Source: Thiobacillus sp. (lineage in GTDB: Bacteria > Pseudomonadota > Gammaproteobacteria > Burkholderiales > Thiobacillaceae). From it: DNA of 9,479 nucleotides. Shown here one piece after another: positions 7,122 to 9,479 of the stretch (the stretch's first letter is position 1; each line of letters opens with the position of its first letter). The stretch covers positions 1 through 9,479 of the forward strand of contig JAIWOS010000112.1 of NCBI GenBank assembly GCA_020217265.1, in the 5' to 3' direction. Both the position numbers and the translations under genes were made by a program. The notes beneath the pieces are model-generated. The model saw only the letters and a list, made by a program, of their open reading frames with translations, was not told the origin of the DNA and made no database searches.

Positions 7122-7700
7122 ATGTCCCAGGATCTGCTCGACGCCGCCCGTGCAGGCGACGTCGCCAAACTCAAGTCGCTGCTCGACGGCGGCGCCGACC
7201 ACTCGACCGCGGACGACGCCGGCGAAACCGCGCTCATGCTGGCCGCGCACCACGGGCACCTCGCTGCCGTGAACGTCCTGATCGCCGCCGGCGCCGACGT
7301 CAACGCCGCCTCGCCGCAGGGCTGGACGGCACTCGCCAAGGCCGCCTACAACGGCGAAACCGAGCGCGGTTACGTGGAGGTCGTCGAAGTGCTCGCCGAC
7401 GCCGGCGCCAACCTCGACGCCCGCATCTTTTTCGGCATCACGCCGCTGATGCTGGCGGCCGGCGGCGGCGACGCCTCGGTGGTGGAATGCCTCATCAACC
7501 GCGGCGCCGACGTGCTCGCGGCCAACGAGGGCGGGCGCACCGCGCGCATGATGGCGAACGACCGCTTCTACGTGGACGTGATCAATCTTCTGACCGAGGC
7601 CGAACGCCAGCTCGGCGTGCAGGAAGACGGTTCGTGCTCGTCCACCAAGAGCGTGGTGAAGCCGCAGGTGGTCAATCTGCTGAAACCCTCCACGCATTAA
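7122..7700 (+). CDS. cytoplasmic ankyrin-repeat protein
   Basis: 192 aa, the only plus-strand gene. Four to five ankyrin repeats fill it: repeat 1 about 2-31 ([19 protein letters not shown]), repeat 2 about 34-63 ([20 protein letters not shown]), repeat 3 about 67-100, repeat 4 about 105-135 ([20 protein letters not shown]) and a degenerate fifth from 138. Repeat 3 carries an insertion of about five residues ([15 protein letters not shown]) between its helices. A polar tail of about 30 residues with GSCSSTK follows. There is no signal peptide or membrane segment, so the protein should be cytoplasmic. Ankyrin repeats mediate protein binding; the partner is unknown and the neighbours do not reveal it. 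It is divergent from the DUF255 gene and convergent with the parA-like gene. Confidence 0.94.
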   Translation: MSQDLLDAARAGDVAKLKSLLDGGADHSTADDAGETALMLAAHHGHLAAVNVLIAAGADVNAASPQGWTALAKAAYNGETERGYVEVVEVLADAGANLDARIFFGITPLMLAAGGGDASVVECLINRGADVLAANEGGRTARMMANDRFYVDVINLLTEAERQLGVQEDGSCSSTKSVVKPQVVNLLKPSTH

Positions 7701-7707
7701 CCGGTTT

Positions 7708-7724
7708 GGGCGCGCGCAGCGCCC
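7708..7724 (+). terminator. small GC hairpin after ankyrin gene
   Basis: GGGCGC (7708-7713) pairs with GCGCCC (7719-7724) around a 5-base loop, seven bases after the ankyrin stop. No T-run follows. It probably acts together with the larger hairpin just downstream. Confidence 0.4.
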
Positions 7725-7727
7725 GTT

Positions 7728-7757
7728 CGCCCCGCTCCCGCTTGCGGGGGCGGGGCG
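7728..7757. terminator. long GC hairpin between convergent genes (likely bidirectional terminator)
   Basis: A continuous 13-bp stem with a single G-T pair and a CTTG loop, entirely G+C apart from that pair and the loop. It lies between the stop codons of the ankyrin gene (plus) and the parA-like gene (minus), eight bases from the latter. Neither side has a T-tract, so it is not a textbook intrinsic terminator, but its position fits blocking converging transcripts. Confidence 0.55.
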
Positions 7758-7765
7758 ACGTCAGA

Positions 7766-8371
7766 TCATCGGTCCAGCCAGTCGACGAGACCCGCCCACT
7801 GTTCGATGTCGCGCTCGGCGACGTGGTGCGGCAGGTCAAAGAGGCTCTTGCCCTCGAACGCGGCGTTGACGTAATTCTGCGTGTTGCGCAGCCATGCCAG
7901 CACCGGCAGGTCCTGCTGCGCCATGAATTGCTCCAGCGTGACGCCGGCGCGGGTGCGCGGATCGACCCGCATGCCGACCACGCCGACGAAGGCGTGCCCC
8001 TTGCGCACCGATTTTTCCGCGTGCAGGGCGGCGAGAAAATCCTGGCTCGCGCGGATGTCGAACAGCGAGGGCGCGATCGGCACCGCGACCTTGTGCGCGA
8101 GCTTCAGCGCGCGCTCCAGGTTCTTGCCGTGCAAGCCCGCGGGCGAATCGATCACCAGCCAGTCGGTCTCGCCCTTCCCGCCTTCCTGCAGCAGCTCGAT
8201 GTCGGGCAGCGCCATGTCGCGCATGGCGAGCCAGTGGGTCGCCGATTTCTGGCGGTCGAGGTCGAGCATGGCCACGCGCTTGCCCTGCGCGGCCAGATAG
8301 CCCGCGAGATTGATCGACAGCGTGGTCTTGCCGCTGCCGCCCTTGGGATTGGCCACCAGGATCGTGCGCAC
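7766..8371 (-). CDS. orphan ParA/MinD-family ATPase
   Basis: 201 aa P-loop ATPase of the ParA class. The deviant Walker A is PKGGSGKTT with the signature Lys10 and catalytic Lys15; the Walker A' region DLDRQKSATHW (37-47) and Walker B-like WLVIDSPAG (71-79) are intact, as is the SLFDIRASQDF segment. There is no N-terminal helix-turn-helix, so this is a short ParA like those that position chromosomes, chemoreceptor clusters or microcompartments on the nucleoid. No parB-like gene or parS-like repeat is visible next to it, so the cargo is unknown. The start is GTG at 8369-8371 with AGGG seven bases upstream. It follows the mutarotase frame by 15 bp in the same direction, so the two are probably co-transcribed. 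Confidence 0.94.
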   Translation of the reverse strand: MRTILVANPKGGSGKTTLSINLAGYLAAQGKRVAMLDLDRQKSATHWLAMRDMALPDIELLQEGGKGETDWLVIDSPAGLHGKNLERALKLAHKVAVPIAPSLFDIRASQDFLAALHAEKSVRKGHAFVGVVGMRVDPRTRAGVTLEQFMAQQDLPVLAWLRNTQNYVNAAFEGKSLFDLPHHVAERDIEQWAGLVDWLDR

Positions 8372-8386
8372 GCGTAAACCCTGCGC

Positions 8387-9479
8387 TTACAGCGGTTCGA
8401 CGCTGTAGACCACGCCGAGCGTGTGGGTCGCGCCCGGCGCCACGGTGACGACGTTGTCCATGGCGTTGCCGGATTCGACGCAGACCATGTTGCGCCAGCC
8501 CTCGCCCGAGCTGCCATGGCCGAGGTCGCCCATCTTCGCGGCCTTCTCGGCCCACGGCGTCCACACCACGGTCGACTGCGAACCGGTCTTGGAAACACGG
8601 ATGCGGCGGCCGAGCGCGGGATCGACGATCACGCAGTCGGCGCCCGTGTTCACGTAGACGCGGTCGACTTCGCCGTCGAAACCGATCGCGCCCTTTTGCT
8701 TCTTGCGCGCGAAGTTGTCGACCTTGTCGTGGTAGTCGCAGCCGTCGAGCCCCTCGACCGTGACCGCGCCGATGTCGCCGATATGGAAATAGGTGTGCAG
8801 CGCCTCGCCGATGACGAACGGCGCATCGCCGGTGTTGGTGGTGGCGAGCCGCGCTTCGAGCTTGTCGCCGACGACGAGCGTGAGCGTGAGCGTGCAGGCG
8901 TGCGGCCACTGCGCTCGGGTCGCGTCGTTCGCTTCGAGTTCGAGCGTGAGTTCGGTGCGGGTCTCGCTGCGCTTCTTGCTGCCGACGACCTTCCACGCCA
9001 CGGTGCGCGCGAAGCCGTGCGCGGGGAAGCCGGCTTCCTTCTCGTGCGGGCCGAACCAAGGCCAGCACACCGGCACGCCGCCGCGGATGGACTTGCCGGG
9101 CGCGAATTTCGCCGCGTCGGACACCCACACCACGGGCTCCTGCTGCGACTTGGGGCGGAAGCTCACCAGGTGCGCGCCCTGCAGGCAGACGGTGGCGCGG
9201 CCGCCGTGGTTGTCGATGTCGGCGTACACGAGGCCGCCCGCGCCTTCGCGGAAGGCCAGCTGGCCCGGGATGGCGAAATGCGCGAGCGGATCGGCGTGCT
9301 CCTGCGCGGCGGTGGGATGCTCGACCTGGGAGACGTCGCGCACTGCGCCGAATGCCGCCGAAGTCGTCATCGCGGCGTAAGCCCGCAGCGCGGCCGACAC
9401 CTGGCGCTCGCGCGGCGCGGCGGGCTTCCAGGCGGCGGCGCCCTTCGCGTCCATCGCCGCGCGGCGGCGGGCGAGTTCG
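8387..9479 (-). CDS. D-hexose-6-phosphate mutarotase (YeaD-like), in frame with the IlvD C-terminus; 5' end beyond window
   Basis: The frame is open from the right edge to TAA at 8387-8389 (363 full codons). From about 9277 downward it is a complete YeaD/aldose 1-epimerase-like domain of near-normal length: [33 protein letters not shown], the catalytic-type His in ALHTYF and the Glu in VCVES. This family interconverts the alpha and beta anomers of hexose 6-phosphates such as glucose 6-phosphate in the cytoplasm. Upstream, about 52 codons match the end of dihydroxy-acid dehydratase, joined by a linker of about 15 residues without a stop. A separate start would have to be ATG 9370 (327 aa) or GTG 9343, both inside conserved ilvD coding and lacking a Shine-Dalgarno. 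A parA-like gene follows after 15 bp. The domain calls are firm; whether the product is one fused protein is inference. Confidence 0.88.
   Translation of the reverse strand, partial: ELARRRAAMDAKGAAAWKPAAPRERQVSAALRAYAAMTTSAAFGAVRDVSQVEHPTAAQEHADPLAHFAIPGQLAFREGAGGLVYADIDNHGGRATVCLQGAHLVSFRPKSQQEPVVWVSDAAKFAPGKSIRGGVPVCWPWFGPHEKEAGFPAHGFARTVAWKVVGSKKRSETRTELTLELEANDATRAQWPHACTLTLTLVVGDKLEARLATTNTGDAPFVIGEALHTYFHIGDIGAVTVEGLDGCDYHDKVDNFARKKQKGAIGFDGEVDRVYVNTGADCVIVDPALGRRIRVSKTGSQSTVVWTPWAEKAAKMGDLGHGSSGEGWRNMVCVESGNAMDNVVTVAPGATHTLGVVYSVEPL
9323..9479 (-). other. ilvD: C-terminal segment of dihydroxy-acid dehydratase (IlvD) within the open frame
   Basis: The translated stretch begins [13 protein letters not shown], continues through [19 protein letters not shown] and ends GAVRDVSQV, which is the recognisable tail of IlvD, the Fe-S enzyme of valine/isoleucine/pantothenate synthesis. 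In other bacteria the protein ends within a few residues of this point. Here the usual D-K/R-G before AVRD reads A-F-G, and no stop follows. Whether a whole ilvD gene lies upstream cannot be seen. The match is from remembered family sequence, not an alignment. Confidence 0.8.

Noticed and set aside
7049..7339. Extension of the DUF255 protein to a start at 7339
   Set aside because: The extra 97 residues show no homology and run antisense through the ankyrin gene; family homology begins at the 7048 ATG.
7074..7697. Minus-strand open frame of 207 codons opposite the ankyrin gene
   Set aside because: It mirrors the repeats of the ankyrin gene and has no recognisable domain or ribosome site.
7766..8371. 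Plasmid or chromosome partition locus
   Set aside because: There is a ParA-class ATPase only; no ParB, no parS-like repeats and no replication gene are visible.
7836..9128. Minus-strand open frame of 430 codons across the mutarotase and parA-like genes
   Set aside because: Arg-rich alternate-frame reading; the real proteins lie in other frames with intact motifs.
1..9479. CRISPR array, insertion sequence, tRNA or rRNA
   Set aside because: No spaced direct repeats, transposase-like frame, terminal inverted repeats or tRNA cloverleaf signals were seen; coding density leaves little room.

Overview
The window is dense, GC-rich bacterial chromosome with every gene but one on the minus strand. 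High-GC codon usage, an LIV-type ABC operon, a periplasmic c551/c552-type monohaem cytochrome and the protein styles suggest a betaproteobacterium, perhaps a respiratory Nitrosomonadales, Thiobacillus or Rhodocyclales relative. That placement is inference; there is no rRNA or other marker here. I see no mobile element, CRISPR array, tRNA or rRNA.

Region 1 (1-3600, minus) is a branched-chain amino acid (or related small carboxylate/amide) ABC importer in the order livK, livH, livM, livG. livH/livM overlap by 8 bp and livM/livG by 4 bp (ATGA). livG runs off the left edge, and livF would be expected beyond it. A weak promoter lies before livK.

Region 2 (3640-5030, minus) holds a DUF2189-type membrane protein of unknown function followed by a small periplasmic cytochrome c. 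Each has a plausible sigma70 promoter, and the cytochrome is closed by a good hairpin terminator that separates it from livK.

Region 3 (5027-7700) is a divergent pair. On the minus strand is a full-length YyaL/DUF255 (SPATA20-like) protein with a thioredoxin-like N-terminus and an (alpha/alpha)6-barrel C-terminus. On the plus strand is a cytoplasmic ankyrin-repeat protein. They share a 73-bp intergenic region.

Region 4 (7701-9479) is a long GC-rich hairpin between convergent genes, then, on the minus strand, an orphan ParA-type ATPase. Fifteen bases upstream of that lies an open frame running off the right edge. Its visible N-terminal part is the C-terminus of dihydroxy-acid dehydratase (IlvD), and it continues without a stop into a complete D-hexose-6-phosphate mutarotase domain. 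This apparent IlvD-mutarotase fusion, followed by a ParA lacking any visible ParB, is the most unusual feature. The rest looks like ordinary core and housekeeping sequence; no clear new multi-gene system is evident.
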